From RGIG6291 sp964602275 (GTDB lineage Bacteria > Bacillota > Clostridia > TANB77 > UBA1234), in the NCBI GenBank assembly GCA_964602275.1, contig CAZRQF010000011.1, forward strand, positions 1 to 27,369: a stretch of 27,369 nt of DNA, written 5' to 3'. Position numbers and translations under genes: made by a program. Position 1 is the first letter of the stretch, and each line of letters starts with the position of its first letter. The notes below the pieces were generated by a model, which had not been told where the DNA came from, searched no databases, and was given only the letters and a program-made list of their open reading frames with translations. Positions 17,546-24,298 of the stretch are shown here, in pieces.

Positions 17546-18784
17546 TTATTTTTTAAAAATTTTATCTGCTGCACCTTTTGCCTTGCCTGGTGCATTCTTA
17601 ATACTTTGACCAGTAGCACCCATTGAACCTGCTGTCTTTCCGTCTACTCCAATTAACTTTCTTACAATCTTTTCGCCCTCTGTAATAAAGTTTACTGCAA
17701 CTATTATAAGTAGCCAGTTCATGGCATCACTACCAGAGGCAATGTCTGCTTGAACCCTTGATATTGCAACACTTGCAATAATTGCATAAACAATTGCATG
17801 AACTGTCTGAATGAAAATATTTACCAGAATCTCTTTTGACCATTCTGAAAATACTTGTCCATTCTTACCTCTTGCAATTTCTATTATGTAGTACATCGCA
17901 ACAAGCGGAAAAATAACTATAAGAAATGCAATAGTAAAATATCTTTTGTAATAAAGCACTATTAAAACAATAAGCTGTGTAAGTAAAACATACCAAATGA
18001 TAACATATATAAGCTTTCTAGTAATACCTGCATATGCTCTCATAATTCTAGTCATATCTGCGCCACTACGATAACTATCTAGTGCTTTTTGATATATAAG
18101 GTTCATGTCTTCGCCACCAAGTGACGATTTGCCAGTAAATCTTGAAACATACTCAGGACTTCTAAACTCAATTTCCTCGTTTGCCCATTCGCCCTCTGTA
18201 TTTCCTATTGCAGTTCCCACTTGATTGTTTCCGCCATGTTGATTGCTTATCATTTTTACAATTGCTTCATTTACCTTAAATGCATTTTTAAGTACTAAAC
18301 TTGGGAATAAAAATAAAATCAAAACTCCTACAAGCCATTTTGTCGCAAGTTCTTTTGCTTTCTCAAGCCCTGCTGCCGTGCTACCTACTGCAATTTTTAT
18401 ACCTATTACAAGTAAAACCACCAAGTAAGTAACAATTGCAAGCATCATAAAAAAGCTGTACCATTCGTTTACCTTTTCTCTCACAAGTGCCGTAGTTTCG
18501 TTTGTTACTGCCAAGTCCTTATTAAAGAAATTTGGGTCAAGTGAAGATACTTGATTGAACACTACATTTTGCATAGTAACTTTTTCGCCTACAACTTTAT
18601 TCATTAAATTAACAAAAAAATCACCAATTTCAATTAGCAAATCTGCTAGTGCTCCCTCAAATACATTCGCTTCATCTGCTTCATAACCGTTTATCTCTAC
18701 TGCCGCATAAGTAGTAGAAGGTATTATACTAGTAGCCATAACTAATGAAATTACAATCATAATTATAGTAGCTAACTTTTTCAT
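17546..18784 (-). CDS. Core-only VirB6/TrbL-like T4SS membrane protein (VirB6-like 1)
   Basis: 412 residues from ATG 18784, six bases after AGGAGG. The longer open frame (to 18850) would overlap virB4 and lacks an SD. The signal peptide ends near TTYA (24-27). The extracellular segment is only about 75 residues. The shared motif VTMQNVVFNQ is at 69-78. TM helices lie at about 110-133, 150-170, 257-277, 282-303, 318-343 and 355-368. Conserved anchors are YYKR (278-281), IFPLV (291-295), WSKE (315-318) and QTVHAIVY (326-333). The tail is about 40 residues, short and basic. This is the minimal form of the fold repeated in the four following genes and close to the normal size of VirB6/TrbL proteins. 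It is the best candidate for the ancestral copy. By family role it is an inner-membrane channel subunit. Confidence 0.9.
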   Translation of the reverse strand: MKKLATIIMIVISLVMATSIIPSTTYAAVEINGYEADEANVFEGALADLLIEIGDFFVNLMNKVVGEKVTMQNVVFNQVSSLDPNFFNKDLAVTNETTALVREKVNEWYSFFMMLAIVTYLVVLLVIGIKIAVGSTAAGLEKAKELATKWLVGVLILFLFPSLVLKNAFKVNEAIVKMISNQHGGNNQVGTAIGNTEGEWANEEIEFRSPEYVSRFTGKSSLGGEDMNLIYQKALDSYRSGADMTRIMRAYAGITRKLIYVIIWYVLLTQLIVLIVLYYKRYFTIAFLIVIFPLVAMYYIIEIARGKNGQVFSEWSKEILVNIFIQTVHAIVYAIIASVAISRVQADIASGSDAMNWLLIIVAVNFITEGEKIVRKLIGVDGKTAGSMGATGQSIKNAPGKAKGAADKIFKK

Positions 18785-18809
18785 ATAATACCTCCTTCTT
18801 ACTTTTTTA

Positions 18810-20789
18810 TTATCTATTTTGCTGAGCAATCTTGTTAACATTCGTTTCAATGAAGCTAAATTCTCTTTCTGTAGGTCTTATCTCTAAGATTGCAGTTTCA
18901 TTACCAACTTTAAGCAGGCCTTCACCTCTAGTGCATGTAAGCAAGTAATTTGCTTCACCATCGCTTAGCTTAAATACTTCTTTTAAATATTCTATTTCTG
19001 ATTTATCTTGTGCTAAGAATAATTTTGTATCTGACGATGTAAGTACCGCTTGTGCTTCTTTATTTTCATAGAAGTCTTGGAACTTTTGAGAAATAACCGC
19101 AAGTGATACATTTCTCTTTCTGGCACGCCTTGCCATTGTATTTAAAAAGTCAACTGCTTCTGGGTATGGAAGAAGCATCCAAGCTTCATCGACAAGCACT
19201 CTTTTTTGTTTTGCTTTAGACTTATCTTCACTATTTTTCTTAACATATTTTTCCCAGATCCATGAAAGCAATATTTGTTGAGCAAGTGGTCTTGCAAATC
19301 TTTCTTCTAGTTGCGAAATGTCTAAGTTGATAAACGGTGCACCATCTAATAACTCAAATGTAGATTGACCATCAAAATATGCCATCTGACCGTCATATTC
19401 TCTAACATACTGCTTCATAACTTTTGCCAAATAACTAAAATGGAACTGATAATCAATATTGTCATTCATTTCAGCCTTTCTTAAAATTCTTCTATACCAA
19501 GAACCAATTGTAGGCATATCTTTTTTCTTTCTAGTTAAAGAATTTCCAAGTTCTATCTTATCATCATCATATAAGCTATTTGGATTATTTGTTATACCAG
19601 CTGCTTGATACTCTTCACCAACAGACTCTGCAATAATCTGCTTTGTAATTTCGTTTACATCTTCAGACCTTGTACTACCTCTTGCCATTGTAAGTAAAGC
19701 ATTTGTTACATCCTCTACTTTATTTTCAACATTTAAAACAGTTCTGTCTTTACCAGTAATTTCATCTTTTACAATTTCAGGCTCAATATCAAACAAATTA
19801 ATAACCGTCTTAGAGTTTGGACTTATTACAACATTTATTCCGCCTAAGCTATCTGCAACCACTCCATACTCGCCCTCAGCATCTAGTGCTAAGCTTTCAA
19901 TGCCCATAAGCACAGAAGAACGAGCTGTAATTGTTTTAATCGTAACACCTTTACCAGCACCAGATTTACCAAATATAACCATGTTATAGTTAGTAAGTGA
20001 TGAATGGAAATTGTTATATAAAATTGGCAAGCCAGTTTGCTTATCAAACCCTATTGGAATACCAGTTGGATGCCCAACCTCTGATGAAATGAATGGGAAA
20101 ACTGCTCCCATAGAATTTCTATCAAATGTATGTCTTTTTGTAATAGCGTTTTGATTTAATGGTAAATTTGATTTAAAAGCTTCTTCTTGCAAAGCCCATG
20201 CAGATTTTACATTAATCAAACTCTTTGACATTTCCATAGTTAAAAGCTCCGAAGCCTTATCTAAGTCTTGCAAATCATATGCGAAAAGTGTACAAACAAT
20301 TGATGCTTCAAATAGCTTATTAAAACCTGCTGCGATTTCATCTCTTATACGCTCAGCTTCAATTCTTTTGTCTTCGATAAGTCTTTCTCTGTTTATATCG
20401 CCCCTTCTTTGAGCAACAATTCTTTCAGATTCAAGTGAAACAATTACCTTATTTAAGCTATTTTGTGAAGTAGCTTCATTAATCGGGTTAATAAATACTG
20501 ATGTATTTATATCGCCAAAATTGTACATTCCTCTTAAAAAATATGGGAATGTTGCCATTCTAGGAATACCTGTAACATAGTGGCTTCTCGCATATCTAGG
20601 ACTTCCACTAGATATTATTTCCATATGATTTATATCGCTTGTGTCTATGCCAGAAGGTGCAATCAAATCTTTTATAGTTTTTCTATTTTTAATTAGAGGG
20701 TTATTCTCTTTTTCTGTTTGAGCAGTAGTCAATGATTGCTGTGCTTTCACATCAGTAGTTTGTGATTTTTCTTTTTTATTAAATAACAT
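18810..20789 (-). CDS. VirB4/TraE-type T4SS ATPase, ATPase half
   Basis: 659 residues. VirB4 ATPases energise T4SS assembly and substrate transfer at the cytoplasmic face. Residues 35-105 (IKDLIAPSGID.., then a YFLRGMY.. segment) and about 110-230 are the second part of the usual VirB4 N-terminal region. The P-loop GKSGAGKG is at 274-281, followed by ALDAEGEYGVVA (301-312). Walker B, VLVDEAWMLL, is at 531-540, and the conserved ISQKFQDF motif follows at 566-573. The ATPase motifs are intact. The beginning of the family (the membrane-near part) is missing here and is encoded by the gene immediately upstream, so VirB4 is split. The start has GGAGG 7 bases upstream. It lies 25 nt before VirB6-like 1 and 41 nt after the N-terminal half. 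Confidence 0.95.
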   Translation of the reverse strand: MLFNKKEKSQTTDVKAQQSLTTAQTEKENNPLIKNRKTIKDLIAPSGIDTSDINHMEIISSGSPRYARSHYVTGIPRMATFPYFLRGMYNFGDINTSVFINPINEATSQNSLNKVIVSLESERIVAQRRGDINRERLIEDKRIEAERIRDEIAAGFNKLFEASIVCTLFAYDLQDLDKASELLTMEMSKSLINVKSAWALQEEAFKSNLPLNQNAITKRHTFDRNSMGAVFPFISSEVGHPTGIPIGFDKQTGLPILYNNFHSSLTNYNMVIFGKSGAGKGVTIKTITARSSVLMGIESLALDAEGEYGVVADSLGGINVVISPNSKTVINLFDIEPEIVKDEITGKDRTVLNVENKVEDVTNALLTMARGSTRSEDVNEITKQIIAESVGEEYQAAGITNNPNSLYDDDKIELGNSLTRKKKDMPTIGSWYRRILRKAEMNDNIDYQFHFSYLAKVMKQYVREYDGQMAYFDGQSTFELLDGAPFINLDISQLEERFARPLAQQILLSWIWEKYVKKNSEDKSKAKQKRVLVDEAWMLLPYPEAVDFLNTMARRARKRNVSLAVISQKFQDFYENKEAQAVLTSSDTKLFLAQDKSEIEYLKEVFKLSDGEANYLLTCTRGEGLLKVGNETAILEIRPTEREFSFIETNVNKIAQQNR

Positions 20790-20830
20790 TTAACTTCCTC
20801 CCATCTTTTGTTTTTTATTCATCAAGCAAA

Positions 20831-22204
20831 TCATAAATATTTCCCGATGTTGCTCCGATTATCTTCATTTGTATCTTCACTTACTTCAAGCGAAGCATTT
20901 GTAGGTCCCATTTTAAGTGGCTCGTCAACACTTATATCATTGCTTTCTAATGTGCCACTTGTAAGCTCGTCTAAAGCTTGGTTCATTTCAAAAGATTCTT
21001 GTGCATTCTTTTCATTATCAAGCTCTTCAAGTTCATCTGGGTCTACTACTGGGCGATGCATTTTATTATTTAATTCTGTTAGCGCTTCATCTACAACTTC
21101 AGCTTCAAATTGGTCTTGGTTATCAAGTATTAATTGCATAGCTTGACGCTTAGTTTCGTCTTCTCTTTCTTCTTCCTCTGTTAGTCCCATTCTATCCGCC
21201 GTAGCTTCTCTTAAATTTCCAATTGCAGTTTGAAGTGCAAGCTCTGCTTCTGCAACAGCATCTTCTCTAATTTTTTCTTCTAACAAAGCATCTTTTTTCG
21301 CTTTAACATCTTGAGCAGTTGAGTATAATCTATAATAGCCGTTATCTAGTGCTTTCTTTAAGTTATAAGTATCAGCTTCGTCTTTATTGTAAGCAATGTA
21401 TAACAATTCTGCTAACTCTTCAGATTTTAATATTGACGATTCAACACCACATGGTGCAAGAGCAGCCGATATACTTCTACATCTTGTGTATAATTCTGAA
21501 TAAGCCAAATCATGTACTTCTTCTTTTTTAAAGTTAGTAGCAAGTCCAAGCTCAGAAGAATGGTAAGAAATAACCACATAATATTTTCTTTGCAAAATAT
21601 TTCTGTTCATACTCATTCTTTCGATATAATTTACTATATCAGCACCATAGTCTAAAAGAGTTCTTTTCTTTTTAAGCTCAAAGTCCATTTGTTGCTTTTG
21701 AGCAGGTGTTGCTCTACCCATAGCTTTTGTCTTAGAAACTGCATCTGCATATTTGTCATATTCATTGCCAAGCATTTGAAGTCTTTCTTTATAGACATTA
21801 ATACCTTCGTCTAAGTCTAAAGACCTTGCTTGAACATAAAGTTGAATTGGATATTTTAAAGTGTTAAGAAAATTACTAAAGCCTTCTTCAACCGCAAGCA
21901 TTTCATTTTCAGACATAAGGTCATAGTTAATACCCATACATTTTAAAACCATTACAAACCTATTGCCATTTTCTTGAATTATCATGTCGTCTTCAATCTC
22001 GTCAAAGTCCATAAAATCTTTAACTTCTTGCTTTGGCAAATCCTTCTTCATGGCAATTTTTTCTTGCTCTTTTCTGCTATTAGCTTCTAGTTGCTGAGCA
22101 GTACCTTTTTTGCTTTGCACAGCTAGTGTAACTAAAACACCTATAAGTGCAGAAATCGCAATAATTAATACTACAAGCAATATCATCAGTGGATTAAGTG
22201 TCAT
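20831..22204 (-). CDS. VirB4 N-terminal-half-like protein with membrane anchor and acidic tail
   Basis: 457 residues. A TM helix (about 7-29) is followed by a cytoplasmic domain. Residues about 60-280 match the N-terminal region of VirB4/TraC/TrsE-like proteins: the pattern DFMDFDEIEDDMII...NRFVMVLK, then INYDLMSENEM..., then FSNFLNTLKYPIQLYVQARSLDL. This is the part lacking from the ATPase encoded next. No Walker motifs are present. Residues about 300-457 are acidic and helical and look added on. The likely role is to hold the ATPase half at the membrane, next to the VirB3-like protein. The start has AGGAGG 10 bases upstream. The assignment rests on remembered family patterns and on the neighbour lacking exactly this part. 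Confidence 0.8.
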   Translation of the reverse strand: MTLNPLMILLVVLIIAISALIGVLVTLAVQSKKGTAQQLEANSRKEQEKIAMKKDLPKQEVKDFMDFDEIEDDMIIQENGNRFVMVLKCMGINYDLMSENEMLAVEEGFSNFLNTLKYPIQLYVQARSLDLDEGINVYKERLQMLGNEYDKYADAVSKTKAMGRATPAQKQQMDFELKKKRTLLDYGADIVNYIERMSMNRNILQRKYYVVISYHSSELGLATNFKKEEVHDLAYSELYTRCRSISAALAPCGVESSILKSEELAELLYIAYNKDEADTYNLKKALDNGYYRLYSTAQDVKAKKDALLEEKIREDAVAEAELALQTAIGNLREATADRMGLTEEEEREDETKRQAMQLILDNQDQFEAEVVDEALTELNNKMHRPVVDPDELEELDNEKNAQESFEMNQALDELTSGTLESNDISVDEPLKMGPTNASLEVSEDTNEDNRSNIGKYL

Positions 22205-22242
22205 AATTATTCATCCTCCTTATTTTTTCTTTTGTGTATATT

Positions 22243-22620
22243 TTAGTTTTCAGCAGTTTCTTGTGTTTCTGCATCTACAACATCCATATTTTCAACAACT
22301 TTATTCACATAAATTTTTCTTGTTTTTTTAAATTTTACATATCTGACAATAACTTTCCAGATTGCTTCTCCGCCAACCTTTTTAAAAAGTGGCATAGCAT
22401 TTGTATCTGGCACATTAACTTGACCTATAATAAAGCCCAGAAGTCCAAACACGCCAATTGCAACCCAGCCAACAATGCCAGCACCAACAGCAGCAAAAAT
22501 ATTGTAAAGCACGATACCTATTAGCCCACCAATCAAAGTACCAATAAGCCCTTGTGGCGTAAATATAATTAGTATTCTGCCTTCACCTTCAACATCCCTT
22601 GGAATTAAATGTGTTCCCAT
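22243..22620 (-). CDS. PrgI/VirB3-like T4SS membrane protein
   Basis: 125 residues from ATG 22620, which has GGAGGTG about 4-5 bases upstream. A longer in-frame reading to 22716 runs through the promoter and is rejected. The short polar start (RDVEGEGRIL) is followed by two TM helices (about 23-46 and 48-68), then a cytoplasmic basic segment with LFKKVGG and RYVKFKKTRKIY. This is the layout of PrgI-family and VirB3-like proteins, which sit beside VirB4 in Firmicute T4SS operons and hold it at the membrane. It lies 38 nt before the VirB4 N-half gene and directly after an internal promoter. Confidence 0.85.
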   Translation of the reverse strand: MGTHLIPRDVEGEGRILIIFTPQGLIGTLIGGLIGIVLYNIFAAVGAGIVGWVAIGVFGLLGFIIGQVNVPDTNAMPLFKKVGGEAIWKVIVRYVKFKKTRKIYVNKVVENMDVVDAETQETAEN

Positions 22621-22663
22621 ATCACACCTCCATACATAAAAATAGACATACTCTCTCCAAAAC

Positions 22664-22672
22664 ATTATATCA
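22664..22672 (-). promoter_or_regulatory. Internal extended -10 promoter driving prgI-virB4-virB6 genes
   Basis: Minus strand TGATATAAT: TG, one base, then perfect TATAAT (22664-22669). No good -35 lies at 16-18 bp. Its position just after a terminator and about 44 bases before the PrgI start codon makes it a likely second promoter of the locus. Confidence 0.6.
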
Positions 22673-22701
22673 CACATGTCAATTTTTTTGTAGAAAAACG
22701 C

Positions 22702-22730
22702 AAAAAAAATTCGCAAAAATGCGAATTTTT
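22702..22730 (-). terminator. Internal intrinsic terminator after the pilin genes
   Basis: A 10-bp stem (22705-22714 and 22721-22730) has a 6-base loop. The minus-strand read continues into at least eight U residues. The stem is AT-rich with a GCGAA/TTCGC core, so it may be only partly efficient. It separates the pilin block from the downstream channel genes. A short palindrome ACCGT-AAT-ACGGT lies between it and the pilin stop, at about 22737-22749. Confidence 0.7.
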
Positions 22731-22771
22731 AATATTACCGTAATACGGTTGTAACTTGTTTGTAATAAATA

Positions 22772-23098
22772 CTAGATTGCATTGAATACAAATTGTGCGA
22801 TAGTAGCAGCACCTGCAATTAAAACAGCACCAATTACTATTGGAACAAGAGTTTCTTTCGCTTTTGCCTTTTCTCCTGCACCTGACATTACATATTTAAT
22901 ACCTACCCAGATTATCATACCAATAGCAATAATGTAACCTACCCATTGAATAACGCCCAACACACCAGTAGCTTTAGTTTGCAATCCTCCTCCCGCTGAG
23001 CCTGAATTAGGTGTTACATCTATAGAAGTAAAATTTGCAAATACAGCACTACTCATCATAACAAGCATAACCATAACCATTGCTAAAACTTTTTTCAT
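22772..23098 (-). CDS. VirB2/TrbC-like T4SS pilin (pilin 4)
   Basis: 108 residues. The signal peptide ends at VFA (19-21). A Gly/Ser-rich mature start is followed by two TM helices (about 44-70 and 85-106) joined by the cytoplasmic loop GAGEKAKAKETL (73-84). The LGVIQWVGY motif (47-55) and the loop are shared almost exactly with the two preceding genes. This layout is typical of T4SS pilin/TrbC proteins, which form the conduit or surface fibre after signal-peptide removal. The AGGAGGTG site is strong, fitting high expression. It is the last gene of the pilin block, followed by an internal terminator. Confidence 0.9.
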   Translation of the reverse strand: MKKVLAMVMVMLVMMSSAVFANFTSIDVTPNSGSAGGGLQTKATGVLGVIQWVGYIIAIGMIIWVGIKYVMSGAGEKAKAKETLVPIVIGAVLIAGAATIAQFVFNAI

Positions 23099-23130
23099 AA
23101 TTTCACCTCCTTTAAATTATCTAAAATTTA

Positions 23131-23460
23131 TTATAAATTAAATATAAAATACGCAATCGTACTTGCACCTGCTATAAGTATAGCACCTATAACCATTGGC
23201 CACAAGGTTTCTTTTGCTTTTACTTTCTCGGCAGCACTAGAAGTTGTAAACCTTATGCCTGCCCATATAAGCATTAATATCGCTATTAAATAGCCAATCC
23301 ATTGCATTGTTCCAAGTATTGTTCGTGCAGTGTCGTCCAAGTCACTTCCTAACCCCGTTGGAGTGGTTGATTGCCCAAGACTCCATTCTTCGCCAGCAAG
23401 AATAGGCAAACTTATTAAAAACACAAAGCAAATAGCTAAAATAAATATCTTTTTCTTCAT
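23131..23460 (-). CDS. VirB2/TrbC-like T4SS pilin (pilin 3)
   Basis: 109 residues. The signal peptide ends near PILA (19-22). A short polar segment follows (Glu/Asp and Thr/Gly-rich), then TM helices at about 47-70 and 86-108 around the loop AAEKVKAKETL (76-86). The TMQWIGY motif (51-57) matches its paralogues. The SD is AGGTG. It lies 32 nt upstream of pilin 4 and 17 nt after pilin 2. The sequence is close enough to pilins 2 and 4 that they came from gene duplication. Whether all are assembled into one structure cannot be told. Confidence 0.9.
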   Translation of the reverse strand: MKKKIFILAICFVFLISLPILAGEEWSLGQSTTPTGLGSDLDDTARTILGTMQWIGYLIAILMLIWAGIRFTTSSAAEKVKAKETLWPMVIGAILIAGASTIAYFIFNL

Positions 23461-23477
23461 ACAATCACCTGCCCAAA

Positions 23478-23816
23478 CTAATTATATCCAAATAAACTAA
23501 ATACTGCTGCAGTAATTGCCGTACCCATAGTAATCAAAATAGCGCCTATAAGTATTGGTATCAATGTTTCCTTTGCCTTTGCTTTTTCTCCTGCGCCTGC
23601 AAGCAAATACTTAATACCTACAAATATAATCATGCCAATGCCTATTAGATATCCAATCCATTGCACCACGCCTAATATAGTTGCAGCTTTTATGCCTGAT
23701 GGTTGTGCAGGTTTAAGTCCACTTATCGATATCTCTATGGCACAAGTATATGGCATAATCATTATCATAGATAAAATAAACGCCATAGCAAAGCTTATTA
23801 TCTTTTTGTTTTTCAT
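23478..23816 (-). CDS. VirB2/TrbC-like T4SS pilin (pilin 2)
   Basis: 112 residues from ATG 23816, six bases after AGGTG. The longer reading would begin at a GTG inside that SD. The signal peptide is cleaved near YTCA (23-26). TM helices lie at about 46-72 and 85-109 around GAGEKAKAKETL (74-85), with LGVVQWIGY (48-56). The C-terminus is FSLFGYN, slightly longer than in pilins 3 and 4. The gene is 17 nt from pilin 3 and 22 nt from pilin 1. Confidence 0.9.
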   Translation of the reverse strand: MKNKKIISFAMAFILSMIMIMPYTCAIEISISGLKPAQPSGIKAATILGVVQWIGYLIGIGMIIFVGIKYLLAGAGEKAKAKETLIPILIGAILITMGTAITAAVFSLFGYN

Positions 23817-23838
23817 AATAATCACCTACCCACTACAA

Positions 23839-24201
23839 TTAGTAATCTAGTACATTACCACCAGTATAGAAAAGGTTCATAATTGCAGGTCCAAGCGTTG
23901 CAAATGTTACACATATAAACGCCCCTATAAGCCAAGGTAAAAGAGCACCTTTCGCCTTGCTTTTGCCTTCAACACCAGTTGTCAAATATAAAATACCAAT
24001 ATGTATAATTTTTAAAGTACACGCAAAACACGCAATCCAAAATAATACTGAGATAATCTCGCCAAGCGTGCTACCTAACTCTGGATCTATACCACTTCCT
24101 GTAACCTGTGTTCCTGAAGTTGTAGCATATGTGCACATACTTAAAAATGTAGGCATTGTTGTAAGCATAGACGATGTTAAAAATTTATTTGTTTTTTTCA
24201 T
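23839..24201 (-). CDS. Divergent VirB2/TrbC-like T4SS pilin (pilin 1)
   Basis: 120 residues from ATG 24201 (GCGAGGT site seven bases upstream; the longer reading to 24225 has no SD). The signal peptide ends near CTYA (23-26). It has the same two-helix plan as the next three genes but is divergent: FWIACFA replaces QWIGY, the loop is EGKSKAKGALLP (78-89), and it has cysteines in TM1 (57, 61) and TM2. A C-terminal extension LFYTGGNVLDY is unique to it. It is the first gene of the locus behind tandem promoters. It may be a minor or tip subunit, but that is inference. Confidence 0.85.
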   Translation of the reverse strand: MKKTNKFLTSSMLTTMPTFLSMCTYATTSGTQVTGSGIDPELGSTLGEIISVLFWIACFACTLKIIHIGILYLTTGVEGKSKAKGALLPWLIGAFICVTFATLGPAIMNLFYTGGNVLDY

Positions 24202-24237
24202 AATATTACCTCGCTTTATACACAATTCTTAAGTTTA

Positions 24238-24266
24238 ATTATACCCTAAAAATCTACATTTTTCAA
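24238..24266 (-). promoter_or_regulatory. Promoter P2 of the T4SS locus
   Basis: Minus strand: -35 TTGAAA (24261-24266), 17-bp spacer, perfect -10 TATAAT (24238-24243). The leader to the first pilin ATG would be about 30 nt. Confidence 0.7.
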
Positions 24267-24270
24267 TATC

Positions 24271-24298
24271 ATTATAGCAAAACTGACATTAAAGTCAA
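24271..24298 (-). promoter_or_regulatory. Promoter P1 of the T4SS locus
   Basis: Minus strand: -35 TTGACT (24293-24298), 16-bp spacer, perfect -10 TATAAT (24271-24276). The -35 overlaps the stop codon of the preceding membrane-protein gene. P1 and P2 in tandem suggest strong or doubly controlled pilin expression. Confidence 0.75.

Noticed and set aside
18785..18850. Longer start for VirB6-like 1 overlapping virB4
   Set aside because: ATG 18784 has a perfect AGGAGG six bases upstream and opens a clean signal peptide; the longer version buries it.
22677..22682. Perfect TTGACA near the internal promoter as a -35 box
   Set aside because: It is only 7 bp from the -10 TATAAT, far too close. The extended -10 explains the promoter better.
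22621..22716. Longer N-terminus for the PrgI-like protein
   Set aside because: It would run through the internal -10 promoter and lacks an SD. ATG 22620 has GGAGGTG at the right distance and gives the family-typical start.
3435..24298. Integrative conjugative element with ends inside the window
   Set aside because: No integrase, relaxase, origin of transfer, tRNA attachment site or flanking direct repeat was seen. The tmRNA gene, a common integration target, has an intact 3' end followed directly by its own terminator.
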